Shown: piece after piece, positions 34,101-49,100 of the stretch
How the letters are laid out: every line of letters begins with the position of its first letter
How positions within the stretch are numbered: position 1 is the stretch's first letter
From: Hofstenia miamia
Taxonomy: Eukaryota; Xenacoelomorpha; Acoela
Assembly (NCBI GenBank): GCA_004352715.1
Contig: SCFE01000003.1
Location: forward strand, 2,971,713-3,035,712
Length of the DNA stretch: 64,000 nt
Direction of reading: 5' to 3'
Translations under genes and position numbers: made by a program
The notes under the pieces: generated by a model
Seen by the model: the letters and a program-made list of their open reading frames with translations, nothing else
The model's database searches: none
What the model was told of the DNA's origin: nothing

Positions 34101-37100
34101 ACTCACTAAAATATACGCTCCTTACATATTAACAGCATTGATAATTTGTTGAATTACATGATTAAGATTGGATTAAGAAATATATTTGTCCACGAACTCG
34201 TTAATACCCAAAAATAAAAACATTATAACATTCGAATAAAAAAGGGCTCAAATTTCAAAAACTAACAGAATCCGAAACTTAATATGTTGAGTTTTAGACT
34301 AAACCACATTTAAAAAAAATCATATGAATAACTTCAAAACGTCTGAGTTCTGCGAGACATTGAGGCCCATGAGATTTACTGGTCCCTGCACCATGGAACT
34401 GGGACCTGAGACAAAATATTTCAGTTCGGCTGGGCTTAACATGGGACTAGGACTATGGGACTATGGATTTCAGAATAGTTTTCGCTAATTTTGGCTAAAA
34501 TAGAAATTATGTCGTGGGACCACATGTGACGATAATGATCAGAAAATTTCATCGCACTGATATCGCATGTGACTGGGACAAAATCCAAACACAGATTAAA
34601 TTAGTTTGGAACTAATAAAATTCTCTTTAACATAAAATAATAAGAACAAAATAAGACATTTCGTAGTGATGTACTATTCACTGTTTGTATTTAAGAACTC
34701 CAGTTTTATGAGAGACAAAAAATGAGAATTACCTTGGATGTAAAGATTTAAATGCGAAAACAACTTCTGCTGCATCCTGAAACGGCACACTGTGATTGCT
34801 AATTGAAAAATCCCTGTCCAATGAACTGCCTTTCCGGTCATCATACAAACGTTTCTAAAATCGTTTAATTATAGTGAAGGAGAAAGGAAATCAAAAATGA
34901 AAAAATAACGACTCGAAAATTGCTCTATTGGCATTCAGAAATATACAATAAAAATTGCAGCTATGCTTCTTTAAAAACACTCAAGTTTAATTGTAACTAC
35001 AAACAACTTTTATTTGTAATCAGATCGAATTCGTTTAGCTGTTCTAACATAATCGGTTTTTCGAATCGTCAACGTCAAATACCAAATTTGATTAGAAAAG
35101 TTCTATACATCGGATGTTTTCGGAGTTGATATTCCAAAATTTAGAATCAGATCGGATTCCAAACTGTAATTTAACCTAAATAACTTGCTTTGACTGAACG
35201 ACTCGGGAAGTTAATTGGAAATGCATTGAACCCAATGAAAAATGTAAAACTGTGGTCATTGTACATACATCAAATATAATTTATAACAAAAAAAACGCTT
35301 CTTCGAAACCTGTCACAGTCAATGGCTACCAAATTAACTCACAACAAGTAACCCATGCAATGTCAATACGATATAAAATACTTCTTTTTAATAAATAAAA
35401 AAAATATTTCGGTAAATATTAGATTGCGTTGCACTGTAATTAAAATGTTTCAAAAGAAAATGTGCACAGTCTAATAGCATGCATAAAACGACAAAGAATA
35501 TTGTATTTGCAAAACAGTAACAGCATTAAATTAATATAAATTTATACATTTATATAATAACGAACATCATGGTTAGAGTAATTGTAGAAGGATTGGTATT
35601 CTACCATAAGAAAAGGATCATTTAAGATTGGAATCACTTTGAATAATTAAGTGTTGATAAACAGATTATAAAAAATTGACCTAATACAATACTCCTGAAG
35701 TAAAGCAGATAAATTTTAAAATTTGCATTTATCACACGCAGGCTGTTTTCCAGATAGTGTACAGTGTACATGTAGCACATGAAAAGGTGTTAGCAGCTTA
35801 GTTAACTGGTTAGTCTTAGAGTGAATTAGTTAACTGCTAGAAAACAGTGCAAAAACTTAATATTAAATTTTGTACTGTTTTCAAGACACTATATTTACCC
35901 CAGCAAGTCTGCTCAACGAATTCGCACGTCGTATCTGTTAAAATGTTGTGCAAGTGGAAACAAGTGAAATTGCTTACCTTTTTAATCACCGCCGTTGGGT
36001 TAGTACTTCCGAGCGTATTGTATTTGCTAGAAGAAAGGTCTTGTGATGAGCGTGCTAAAGTACACCACTTCAAAAAATTATTCAATACAGTGGAATTCGT
36101 CTTAGAGCAACTTTCTCAATTCAGAAAATTCATTAGCTAAATTTAGCGAAGGAAGCCCTAGTCATAAAGGAAAGTCTTTATTTACATTTAATATGCAATA
36201 TAAAAAGCCCCTTAGCACACTCTAGACAATTATTTGGCAATGGAAACTTTCTAATTTTTACCAATGCATTAAAATATATGCCACTCATGGTGATATATAT
36301 ATATATATATATATATATAGAAAAAAATAATTGTAACACTTGCAATCAGTTTCACACCTCTGCAATAAAATATTGCAACTGATTTTTATAGAAATCTATT
36401 GTTGCAAAAAAATACAATACTTAGTATTGTCAAACAAAAACAGTTGAAGAATGAACTGAAATGTCTTCGTTTGTGTGTTAAAAAGGGAAAAATGCAAAAA
36501 CAATTAAGCAAGACAGTTTTTCTTGTTTATGAGAAAGGATTACATAGTAAATCTTAAGTAAAATGCGTCATAAATATACTATTAAAACCTCATCGAATAT
36601 TAAGTAGACGAGTAACCAAGCGATAGAGAATCTGGTTTGTTAGTGAATGATGTAATCTAAGTACACAATGACTTCGATGCAGTGCGCAACACAACAAATT
36701 CAAGAAAAAAGGAAAGTTTCCTTTCAACAAATTTAGCACAGCAATAGAATATAATATGCTAAAAGTTAACGTAGAAATAAAATCATTACTAAGAACTGTT
36801 TGACTTAGTTACCAAAGTATTTCAATTAAATGCAAAATCACGAAGCTGTGCAAAAACGAATTTATTTTCGGGAGACTTGCAAACAACTAAGGTGTTTTGA
36901 TGTCCAGCTCTATGGATGTCTTCAAAAAGTATTCAAATTCAGCTACTTACAAATGCTAAAGGGGATTTTAAAAGATATAAACAAATGTTATTTCAAATTG
37001 TACATAGCTGCTTTGCTATTTAGACATTGCAAGCTACAAAAAATGACGGTTTTTAGAAAAGAATAAATACATATATAACAAACCTGTATCTGATAGAATA

Positions 37101-40100
37101 TTCTGTTGACTTGAGCTATGAAACGAATGAAGTGGGAAATACGTAGGCGACTGGTCTTTAAACGACTGTTGCTCCACTAAGTAAAAATATGGATTAACAT
37201 CTGTTTGAAGATATAATTTATCAGTCACTATTGTACTAATTCTAAGAGGAGAACATGTAATTTGCACACAATATCAGTTAAAATGATCAATTGCGAAAAA
37301 GTGAAATATCTGATAACAAGTAACGAAAATAGGTGGCTTGAAATCCATTCTTAGCTCAGACAGATCATTTAAAGCTTTCCAAAACAAGAACAAGTTTGAA
37401 TGAATATTTGACTTCAGAATGCTTACTTACACCTTGCTTGAACTAGGTATGAAGACGAATTACAAATGCGTATTAGAAGCAGCAATATTAGAACTCTTCC
37501 AATGCATTAAACTATACCTTTTTCAGAATAGGGCATTTGAAGACCATTGATTGGTATCTCTCCACCTTTTTGAACATGGTGATAAGCAAGATTTTTAATC
37601 TTTCCATCACTCTATAACAATGGATTACAATGTATATTCAAATTAAAATTTTTTTACGTTATGGCGTTCGGATTGATACGGTTTGAGAAATCCACTGTCG
37701 GAGAAATCGATTGAACTAGGGGACATTGTAGAGCGGTCGACATCGTCGTGTGAATAGCTTGAGGTTCGCGGTCTCCTACCCTTAGCTAAAAGACCAATAT
37801 CGCATGGAAATGAAATACCATGTAACAAAACACATTCAACTTAATTTCACAGTACGTGCGAAATGAAATCAGACAGCGGCATTAAAAATGGCACCAACAT
37901 TTATGACCTGGAAATCAAATTCTATATTGAAGCGAACTTCCAAACTATATTTTATAAGAATATAAAACGTTTTAGGCGCCGCGCGCACTAGTGATTTTTA
38001 ATTTACGTAAAAACGAAACTATTTAGTTGACAAAATAGAGCACAGAGCTTTCTTTACGTCAACGCGCACTAGCAATTTAATGATCACAGAAATTAAAAAA
38101 TTCCTGTGTGATCTATTCCCGCGTTGATTAAACTGTTGACGCATAAAATAGAACATAGTGTTTTCAATGGACGTGCGCGCACTGCAATTAATGAATTGAT
38201 CAATTCGTAAAAATGAGAGACATTGATTCATTCAGAAACGAGCCGCGAATTATAATTTATAGTTAAAAGATTATTCTTACAAGCAGTTTAAGGAAAAATT
38301 ATTGCAATAGCTTTATGAAAATTGGACTCAATTAATTGACTTGGAAAGATGGATCAAGCTATTATTTCGCTCACTATATGTATTAAGTAAAAGAGCTTTA
38401 TACGTCTGATATCAATGCTCATAGTTAGAATTTGACATTGTTTAGCCTAAATATTCATGTATAATCTATTTTCTTCAGATACAAAAACAGATATTTTTTT
38501 AATGTTACTATCAGTGGCGCCACGATAAATTTGGGGGCCTGGTTTGAGATGTCAATTCGAGGCCCCCCTCCCACAACTCCCAAATTTATGCATTAAATTT
38601 TCAGTAACCGTTTTGGTGTATACTACATACTTACCAAATATTTTGTCCCTGCTAACTATTAGACCTCCAAAATAGTTTAAAATTGTTTTTAAATTTTTTT
38701 TTCAAATGTTGGGCCTCCATTTTTTTTATATTTATATAATTACTTTGTTATTTTGCTGTGTTGGGACCCAAAAGGCTTCAAATTAAGAACTTGGGTCCCA
38801 GCTTGTTTAAAACTGCTTATAATAAGTTTTATTTCTATTTTTGGAGAATTAAGAATGTTATTGCTCATGCGGTCGCTGCCACTCAGTGACGCCACTTATT
38901 ACTATGGCACTGCTCTAACCAATGAAACCGAAAAATTTCTTTACGAAAATTTGTATTTGCATAATGTTATCTTTAGTCTAACTAATTGCAGTATTGAGCA
39001 AAACACTGCGCATTCATTCGAAAGTAATTAAAAAAATTCATAGGGTATTCGCAAAATTTAGAAGTCTTTTTAGTTATTCAATTATTACCGTAAGACATGC
39101 TGTGGATTAATAAAATCCATTCTAAATGAACAATTCCGCAGATTAATAATCACTAGTGCGCGCTTGACAAAATTTTGATAAACTATTTAATTTGTAAATT
39201 ATTTAGTTTGTAAATTAAAAAATCAACAGTGCGCGCTTAGCCTTAAAAATAAATAAGGCAACTGATTATAGATAAAAATTGAGAAAGTATTTCAAATCCA
39301 TAAATTTATGTCTGAACTTTTCCATTAATAAGTAGGCTTCCAAGATGTGTGCAGACATACTTCAAAATGCAAACTGAAAAAATTTATTAAATCAGTCTGA
39401 TTAAGAATATTTTTAAAAATAACAAAGGAACTTTTGAATAGTTTTCAGAAATAAAGAGATAGTTTTTTTGCATTTAATGACCATCATAATTATAGCACTT
39501 AGGGAATGACAATTTTTTGCATTTGCATAACTTAACACTTTATTGCGGTGTTACAACGCCTGGCTAAAAGCCAGTAAAAGGGGGTTGATTTAAATTTTTA
39601 TTGTGAAAGATTAAACGTAATATACAACTGGAAATAAAGCTATTGAAACTAAGTGATAAATGCAGATAAATTGAGTAGGTAGGATATTTTAGAATTTCCT
39701 TACATTCTTCTTCCAAGCTTTTGAAGAATTCATCGAATTCGTAAGTGACTTCGTATAAAGAACGATCTAAAAGCTCTGTCTTTAGCACCTTCCTGATTAA
39801 TTCTCAATCAAGGTAATCAATGGGAATTTGTACATAAATTTTAAATAAAATTAAAATATCTTGTAGAATTTAACATCTAAGTAAAATCTTGAAATAATCA
39901 TCTGGTTCAGTGAAAAATGAAAATAGCAAAAGTACTTGGAGATGACGTTTTCGGACGGACTTTCCTTAGGCCTTCATCGATTCGCTCACAAGTTGGACGA
40001 TAGTTGGGGTCGATAGGTATTTCTTTATAAGCACCAGGTGATGTAGCTTTGATACTAGGGTCTAAAAAATTAAGATTCAAAAAAAGCATTTAGAATAAAG

Positions 40101-43100
40101 TTGTAGAACAAAGAGGCTGCGGAGAATGAAAAGCTAACTACTGTAAGACATGGACTTCGGATGCCTGAGGTAGCGGCATGAGGCTGAATTTAGAAACTTG
40201 GTATAGAAATGATGATTGAAAATAACTATATTAGTGACACTGGCACGCGCTAGACAGCGCTAAACATATGCATGTGATTAAATACGAAGGCTTTTTACTT
40301 TCTGCAGTGTTTGTATATATCGAGAAATCACATGAAATATCCATAATATATAAAGAAATAATTGTAAATATTTACGATAACGGAAATTCAGTGTAGAATG
40401 TATAATTGAAGCTTAGAAGTGATAATTATATATGACACACCGGAAGTTTTCGTGTTGTGACATTATACATCTGAGGTCCATGTATAGCTAATGTAAAAGC
40501 ATTGTTTGAAGAGGAAAGTTTCGCTAAAATTATATCGGGCAAATATATGAAAATCGACAGATTATTGAAAAATATTAATATTTCAAGTAAATATTATTCT
40601 AAATATTATTTGATCATGCAAAGTTAGTTTTTAAAAAATGATAAAACAAAAGATTATTGCAAATTTTGTGTGTGCTACTTGTGAAATTTGTGCAAAAAAG
40701 TATAATTAATCGATTGGAATTTAACTTCCTAAATAATATTTTCGATCAGTCGAATTTTTTGAATTATTATAATTTCACATGTACAAAAGCAAAGCAAACA
40801 ATTACATTATTTACTTATATAATAAAACTGTTATTATTCCATATACGCTCAACAAAAACATCAACATTGCAGTGAAAATCGGAAATTTGCAATTCACTTG
40901 TGTTTTTAGCAAAAACAAGTACCTCAGTAAGGTTATCGATCACAATTAGTTTCATGCATCTTAACCAAATATAGAAATTTACTCTAAGATAATGATTAAC
41001 AGTTGATTAGACGAGACAAATATTAAAGTTAGAAAATTATAAAAAAACTTTTTGAACGCTTCAAAAATATAGATTACAGTGTGCTAAATTGGAAAAAACT
41101 GCATGCATTACTTAAAACTACAATTATCATTTTGATGTTTTTAGAGTGTACTGTGTACATCATGCACAAATTCATGCGAGTACCTTGCTTCTTATTAACC
41201 AAAACATATTCAAGATGAGGAGGTCGATGAGGCTCTGAAAATATGACTACAATTATTCTTTTACAATGACCATGACATTTTGAAATTGAAGTTTTTTAGA
41301 CACCAAAGTTAACAGTACGGCGCAATTACATGTAACTTAAAAGTAAGCGTACTTAACGTACACAAATGAAAACAAGTACGATTATTGATGAAGGCAGATT
41401 TAGAGAAACCGCTACCACTCACCAGTATGAAACCTACCATCATCTATGGCGCTAATGTCTTCAGGGAATGTATACGTTGGCACATAGGGATTGGGTGGCG
41501 CTTAACGACAATTTTGAGATCCAATCATTAGCAAAATACACTTAAAAAACATGGAAGACGTTGAGTGTAATCCCTGCCTGGAGATATGCAGTAATATAAA
41601 CCAAAAATGAGGGTTTAAAAACACTCCGTCATAGAGTAGCATTTGATGTAATAAATGGTTTCGGTAAACAAATAAACGAATTTTACACTATGCGCATTGA
41701 AAATCTTCGGGTTTTTTTGGTAACTATAAAAATACATTCAAATAATGAGGCCATAATAAACAATCGTTTTGTCATATTTAAAATCAATTATTTAACGTCC
41801 ATAAAAAATACAAAAATAGACTTACACTAGCAGAAATATACATCTAAAGTTTTTACTTTGAGAGTGAGTATTTCATTATTTGTAAGGGATCGAATTTTTT
41901 TGGTGAACTTCTCAAATGGCAAGTTCTTTTCTCCTTGTTTCGAAGCAATTGAAAGATTGTAAGGTATAAGGTGAAGGGAATGTGTGATATTCTTTATTTT
42001 GAATACTTGGACAAAATTTTGTTGGATTTTCTACCTGCAATGATATTTGTTGCTTTCTTTTTGTTTTTTGTTCTGCACATCCCCAGGCCGTCATTAAAGT
42101 ATGTCTCAGTACTTTTTTACACTAGTTAATAAATATTAATGCACAAAGTATGTGTAAACCCTGTTCTACAATAAAGTTGCTCTTAGATTTATGAGAAAGA
42201 CAAAATGGAATATACATGTACATATCTAAGCAATCACGATATTTTATTAATAAGTGAAAATAATAACAGTACTGGAATTGGCGTACTACATGTGAAAATT
42301 TGATGCTCAAATATATTGTCATTTCATTGCTTAATCCATGTATTTTTATAAGAAAACAATTCTGAAAAATAATTTTCCACACATAAACAACTGTTGAAGT
42401 CCAAAATATCTATGTATTCAAGGCCTGTTCATGTCCTTTGCAAAGAACAGCTGTTTTGTCACATTTCCAAACAACATTCTCTAAGCCTAAAATGACATTT
42501 GGAAATCGTGAGCTATGAAAACATCTATTGGTGATTGTAGTCGAATGTAATGTTAGATATATCATCTGAAAGCCAATGGGAGCAACAACTAAAACCAATA
42601 ATTTTTTTTATGAAGATAAGCCACTAAGTATCATTAAGACGTGTAGTGTGCAAAGGCAAAGTTCGCGGCGCCTCAAAGGGATTTTGGAAAAAAATTGTAC
42701 GCAGGATTTGGAGTTTAGAAAAAACGGTCAGGTAGTTTTGAGTTTTACGAAATATTCAAATTCACAACCGATCAAAAGCTCGGTTGATCAACAAGCCCTA
42801 TATTGTATAATAAAACCAAAATCAGCGTCAATATTGCACATAACGAAAATAGAAACACGCTTACGATGAGTGGTGGGATTCATGTTCTTAAACATAGTTT
42901 TGTACCAATCTTTCTTTCCCGAGGCATTCGTTCGGGGATTGAGTGGGATGATATTATCAAAAGATGAGCTGAAGTCGAAAACTAAACAGATTCAGGTGAG
43001 TTTGAATCAACTGCAATTTCGAAACACTACACTGTCTATAAAACTTTAACTGAAGACGATACAAAATCGTTTTACAAAAGTAATCTACTGTTATTGACAT

Positions 43101-46100
43101 ATTTCAGATATTTGAAAGCATGCAAAAACTAACACAAATGATCAATAGTAAGTGAAGAAACTTTATTGGCTAAAGGAATTCGAAAAATACCAAAACTGAT
43201 TTAATAAAATTTTAAATTACGATGTCGATATATACGTTACTCAAAAACAGAGAGAAATGTGTAGATGATAGAATAATGGATCCTACCTATTTAACTAAAT
43301 TGATGTGGATAGGCTACATGGAAGTAAAAACAAGAAATACTCTATTTAAATAAAGTTAAAATGGAACCTTTGCTTGATAGAGATGACGTATTGAGGGAGG
43401 GAGACGAGGTATTCATTGGTGTTTGCAACGAACGTTTCTAAATATTTTATGAGTGAAATATAATACAAAGAAACAGCAAACATTATGCATTCGACTACAA
43501 ACTAAAAACGATCAACGACTTAAAAGCAACGTAAAATGCACGAGAATGAATTATAAAATACGTAAAATCAACTTAAATATACTATTGGTGTCTACCACTT
43601 CCAAAGGCTTTTTGATAAGGTATCCATACATAATTGGAATTTCTGAAGATTGAGTGTAAGGGAACTTTAGAAAGATATTCTAAGCAAAGAAAGATATCTT
43701 AAAGCACAGTAACGTATTTCAGCATGCATGTTTCTAATTATGAATGGTCACCACCATTATCCAAGATGCAGATCAAATGGTCAGCCTCATGGCACATGTG
43801 CTATGGTCTATGTGTAAAAGAAACAGTAGAAAACATGCCAAGCAAACAATCAATTCTACACTGACTACAAAAACTAAACCTGTAAATACGAAATGTATAG
43901 AGAACCATTGGGAAGCGAATACATCGCAAACTCTAGAAGATGCCAACTGAATGTTTGGTGAAAGTATGGAATAAGCAAATGATTTGCACCTGTTGAAACT
44001 AAATCATCTACAACCAAACAGAAAAACTGTCAAAATAAATGCAAAATCTCGTATTTAATCGCTTTACAAAATGTCGTAAACGCTATCACTCAAAAGCTTT
44101 CCAGGTGAGAGCATAAATATTAAATATCGTAAATAATTCCCATGCAACTACATTTATTTAATTGGAATACATTCTGCCTCTTTATAATTCAATTTAAGTT
44201 AACGCACACTTTCGTGAACCAAAGCAACCAAATTTAATCCAACATGCATGCAGCGTTACAAGAGGGCTGGGCATATGCTCCTTTCCTTTCTCATTGGGTT
44301 GGGCGAAGGCTACCGACTTTCACTGCCGATTGATTTGACAGATCTTATTCTATGAATTTTTGGGCCTCTGAATGGGCCGCTTTAGATTGGGCTTAGGCTA
44401 GTACTGAGTCGAAATTACAACTGTATGCATGTAAATATAAGCTCGCTCACTTACGTAGGTAAATAATATCCCCAATTAGGAAGAATTATTTTCGGTGATT
44501 TCGAAAATTGAAGAAAAACCTACTTTAGTTGTGAAAATATTAATATCGTAATGAAAAAATGTGTAATACTTACACTATATGGAAAAAATTAACCTTTTAG
44601 CAATTTTCAAGAGTAAATTTTCAAAAAACAGTTGATACACTAAATTGCAAAAAATTTATTATTATTTTAATAAATGTTAATAACCTTGATGGTCAATAAA
44701 TTTTCAATGAGTAATGCAACTAGTAACATATCGATGCTTAATTTTTTGAATAACATGGTATATAATCTTATAGTATGTAAAGAAAAAATAGTGCCAAAAA
44801 TTCAAAACTGATATAGTGAAGGAACATAAAAATTTGTTCTAGCCAAAAATTTCACTTTAATATATAAATAAAAAGTACTAAAATGGCTAAGAGTCTATCT
44901 AGTGCAATGTTGAAATTAGCAGTATACAAAATGGCCTCCAACTTCAAGTGTGTTTAATTAACACATCCAATAAGCAGCTTAAGATTAGATTTGTAATTAT
45001 TCCAAGAGCACAATAAGTTCATTTGTGGGAAATGTCTAAATATCAACACGGTTTAATAAACAACCAACCTGTTTAAACTTGCTAATTTAAATGGATCCAT
45101 GTGTGGAATGTGAATTGCATGGAGAGAATAGTGGAAATGCAAACGCGTGGAAACAATTCATTGCTTTATTTTAGCAAATCATTAAAAACTTTTCCAAGAA
45201 TTTAGCATAAATTTCTTAGTCAAATGAAACACTAGTAAAGTTGGAAAATCTGGGAATGTATTTAAAAGCTCACATTGGTTTACGCAAAAAAACAAGCAGA
45301 AGAATTACCTCCCAATTAATACACAACAAAAGTAAACAATTACCGGTAACGTAATTGTGTAATAAAAAGTAAATGTCTGCTTAAAAATAAATTATTCTTC
45401 TCACAGCCATTTAGAAAACAATAAGATGAAATACGCATATAAAAATATTGTCATGTATTGCTGTAATCGTGATGGTTGAGTGGCTAAATCACAAATAACA
45501 CCCTTTTACGATTTGAATGCATCGTGAACGGCACCTGTTTGATGTCGCCATGAAATCACAGCATTACCGCTATCATTTCTACAAGTTTAAAATTGAATAT
45601 TGCAAACTTCACGTAAAAATTTAGTCTCAGGGTTGGCAAAGTTTTGATGTTTATTATAAATAGCCATGAATCCGATATATATATATATATATATANTCTA
45701 ATAAAATTGGACGAATTGACGAAATACCAAAAAATTGTCTATAGGTTTTTCCACGAATGATCAATGACCCTAAACACAATTCAGAAATATTTATCTTTTC
45801 CTACGAAGTTCAAAATCTAGTTTATTGCGGTATACCGCGGTAGAAATTTACACAATTGCGGTGGCTAGCGGTAGAATATAACAACTTGCAGAGGCATAAA
45901 CGTTATACAGATAACGTGCTTTGTATTAAGATTTAAAATCTCTAAGTATTTCTCAAAAAAACTGTTTCACACACAAAATATTAATAGTGATTTTTGTATA
46001 TTTCATAGAAAATTTGCATACTACTCTAATAAAATTGGACGAATTGACGAAATACCAAAAAATTGTCTATAGGTTTTTCCACGAATGATCAATGACCCTA

Positions 46101-49100
46101 AACACAATTCAGAAATATTTATCTTTTCCTACGAAGTTCAAAATCTAGTTTATTGCGGTATACCGCGGTAGAAATTTACACAATTGCGGTGGCTAGCGGT
46201 AGAATATAACAACTTGCAGAGGCATAAACGTTATACAGATAACGTGCTTTGTATTAAGATTTAAAATCTCTAAGTATTTCTCAAAAAAACTGTTTCACAC
46301 ACAAAATATTAATAGTGATTTTTGTATATTTCATAGAAAATTTGCATACTACTCTAATAAAATTGGACGAATTGACGAAATACCAAAAAATTGTCTATAG
46401 GTTTTTCCACGAATGATCAATGACCCTAAACACAATTCAGAAATATTTATCTTTTCCTACGAAGTTCAAAATCTAGTTTATTGCGGTATACCGCGGTAGA
46501 AATTTACACAATTGCGGTGGCTAGCGGTAGAATATAACAACTTGCAGAGGCATAAACGTTATACAGATAACGTGCTTTGTATTAAGATTTAAAATCTCTA
46601 AGTATTTCTCAAAAAAACTGTTTCACACACAAAATATTAATAGTGATTTTTGTATATTTCATAGAAAATTTGCATACTACTCTAATAAAATTGGACGAAT
46701 TGACGAAATACCAAAAAATTGTCTATAGGTTTTTCCACGAATGATCAATGACCCTAAACACAATTCAGAAATATTTATCTTTTCCTACGAAGTTCAAAAT
46801 CTAGTTTATTGCGGTATACCGCGGTAGAAATTTACACAATTGCGGTGGCTAGCGGTAGAATATAACAACTTGCAGAGGCATAAACGTTATACAGATAACG
46901 TGCTTTGTATTAAGATTTAAAATCTCTAAGTATTTCTCAAAAAAACTGTTTCACACACAAAATATTAATAGTGATTTTTGTATATTTCATAGAAAATTTG
47001 CATACTACTCTAATAAAATTGGACGAATTGACGAAATACCAAAAAATTGTCTATAGGTTTTTCCACGAATGATCAATGACCCTAAACACAATTCAGAAAT
47101 ATTTATCTTTTCCTACGAAGTTCAAAATCTAGTTTATTGCGGTATACCGCGGTAGAAATTTACACAATTGCGGTGGCTAGCGGTAGAATATAACAACTTG
47201 CAGAGGCATAAACGTTATACAGATAACGTGCTTTGTATTAAGATTTAAAATCTCTAAGTATTTCTCAAAAAAACTGTTTCACACACAAAATATTAATAGT
47301 GATTTTTGTATATTTCATAGAAAATTTGCATACTACTCTAATAAAATTGGACGAATTGACGAAATACCAAAAAATTGTCTATAGGTTTTTCCACGAATGA
47401 TCAATGACCCTAAACACAATTCAGAAATATTTATCTTTTCCTACGAAGTTCAAAATCTAGTTTATTGCGGTATACCGCGGTAGAAATTTACACAATTGCG
47501 GTGGCTAGCGGTAGAATATAACAACTTGCAGAGGCATAAACGTTATACAGATAACGTGCTTTGTATTAAGATTTAAAATCTCTAAGTATTTCTCAAAAAA
47601 ACTGTTTCACACACAAAATATTAATAGTGATTTTTGTATATTTCATAGAAAATTTGCATACTACTCTAATAAAATTGGACGAATTGACGAAATACCAAAA
47701 AATTGTCTATAGGTTTTTCCACGAATGATCAATGACCCTAAACACAATTCAGAAATATTTATCTTTTCCTACGAAGTTCAAAATCTAGTTTATTGCGGTA
47801 TACCGCGGTAGAAATTTACACAATTGCGGTGGCTAGCGGTAGAATATAACAACTTGCAGAGGCATAAACGTTATACAGATAACGTGCTTTGTATTAAGAT
47901 TTAAAATCTCTAAGTATTTCTCAAAAAAACTGTTTCACACACAAAATATTAATAGTGATTTTTGTATATTTCATAGAAAATTTGCATACTACTCTAATAA
48001 AATTGGACGAATTGACGAAATACCAAAAAATTGTCTATAGGTTTTTCCACGAATGATCAATGACCCTAAACACAATTCAGAAATATTTATCTTTTCCTAC
48101 GAAGTTCAAAATCTAGTTTATTGCGGTATACCGCGGTAGAAATTTACACAATTGCGGTGGCTAGCGGTAGAATATAACAACTTGCAGAGGCATAAACGTT
48201 ATACAGATAACGTGCTTTGTATTAAGATTTAAAATCTCTAAGTATTTCTCAAAAAAACTGTTTCACACACAAAATATTAATAGTGATTTTTGTATATTTC
48301 ATAGAAAATTTGCATACTACTCTAATAAAATTGGACGAATTGACGAAATACCAAAAAATTGTCTATAGGTTTTTCCACGAATGATCCATGACCCTAAACA
48401 CAATTCAGAAATATTTATCTTTTCCTACGAAGTTCAAAATCTAGTTTATTGCGGTATACCGCGGTAGAATTTGATTTATTACGATGGTTTGCAGTAAAAA
48501 AGCGCACATTGCGGTGGGTGACGGTGAAGCTTTTTTCGCTGCGGTGGAAAAATTTTTAAGAAGCCTGTACCGCGCTCACCTCTACTACATACACAGTAGA
48601 TTGTATAAGATAACGCACACATCACCAGTCCAGTATGATCATGATACTAGTCAGTTCTATGGAGTGAATCTAAACTCCTTGCTGCTTTCCAAATCTTAAA
48701 AACTATGAATGCATTATTGACACTCACAATAAAAATCTAAACAACTTTCAATACAAAAAATTCCAATAATGTGAATTTGAACTGAATAAAAAGGAATGAA
48801 TGGCAGTGATAAACAACTCAACAACATGTTTTCTAAAGTGCACGTTGATGATACTCAGCTGAATATGTGATAGCGAATAACTTACTACGGGGTTAGGAAT
48901 ATGTAAAGTCTATACAACGACATAAAATTACAAGGGAATATAATTCAAAATACTTACAGTTGTGGTTTTGTACACATTGCCACTTTTAAAATACGGAGGA
49001 TCTAAAAACATCGTCTCAAAATATGAAAAACTAAGATATGGGAGAAATGCTTAGGTCCTAAATTTAAAATGAATCGCATTCAAAATCTCCAACGGAAGAC

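Noticed and set aside
45697-48467. CRISPR array
   Set aside because: Units are 328 bp, contiguous, and have no short repeat plus variable spacer layout; the context is eukaryotic.
48484-48699. 71-codon frame at the satellite edge
   Set aside because: It spans the transposon terminus and target duplication and is repeated in reverse next to a gap; not coding.
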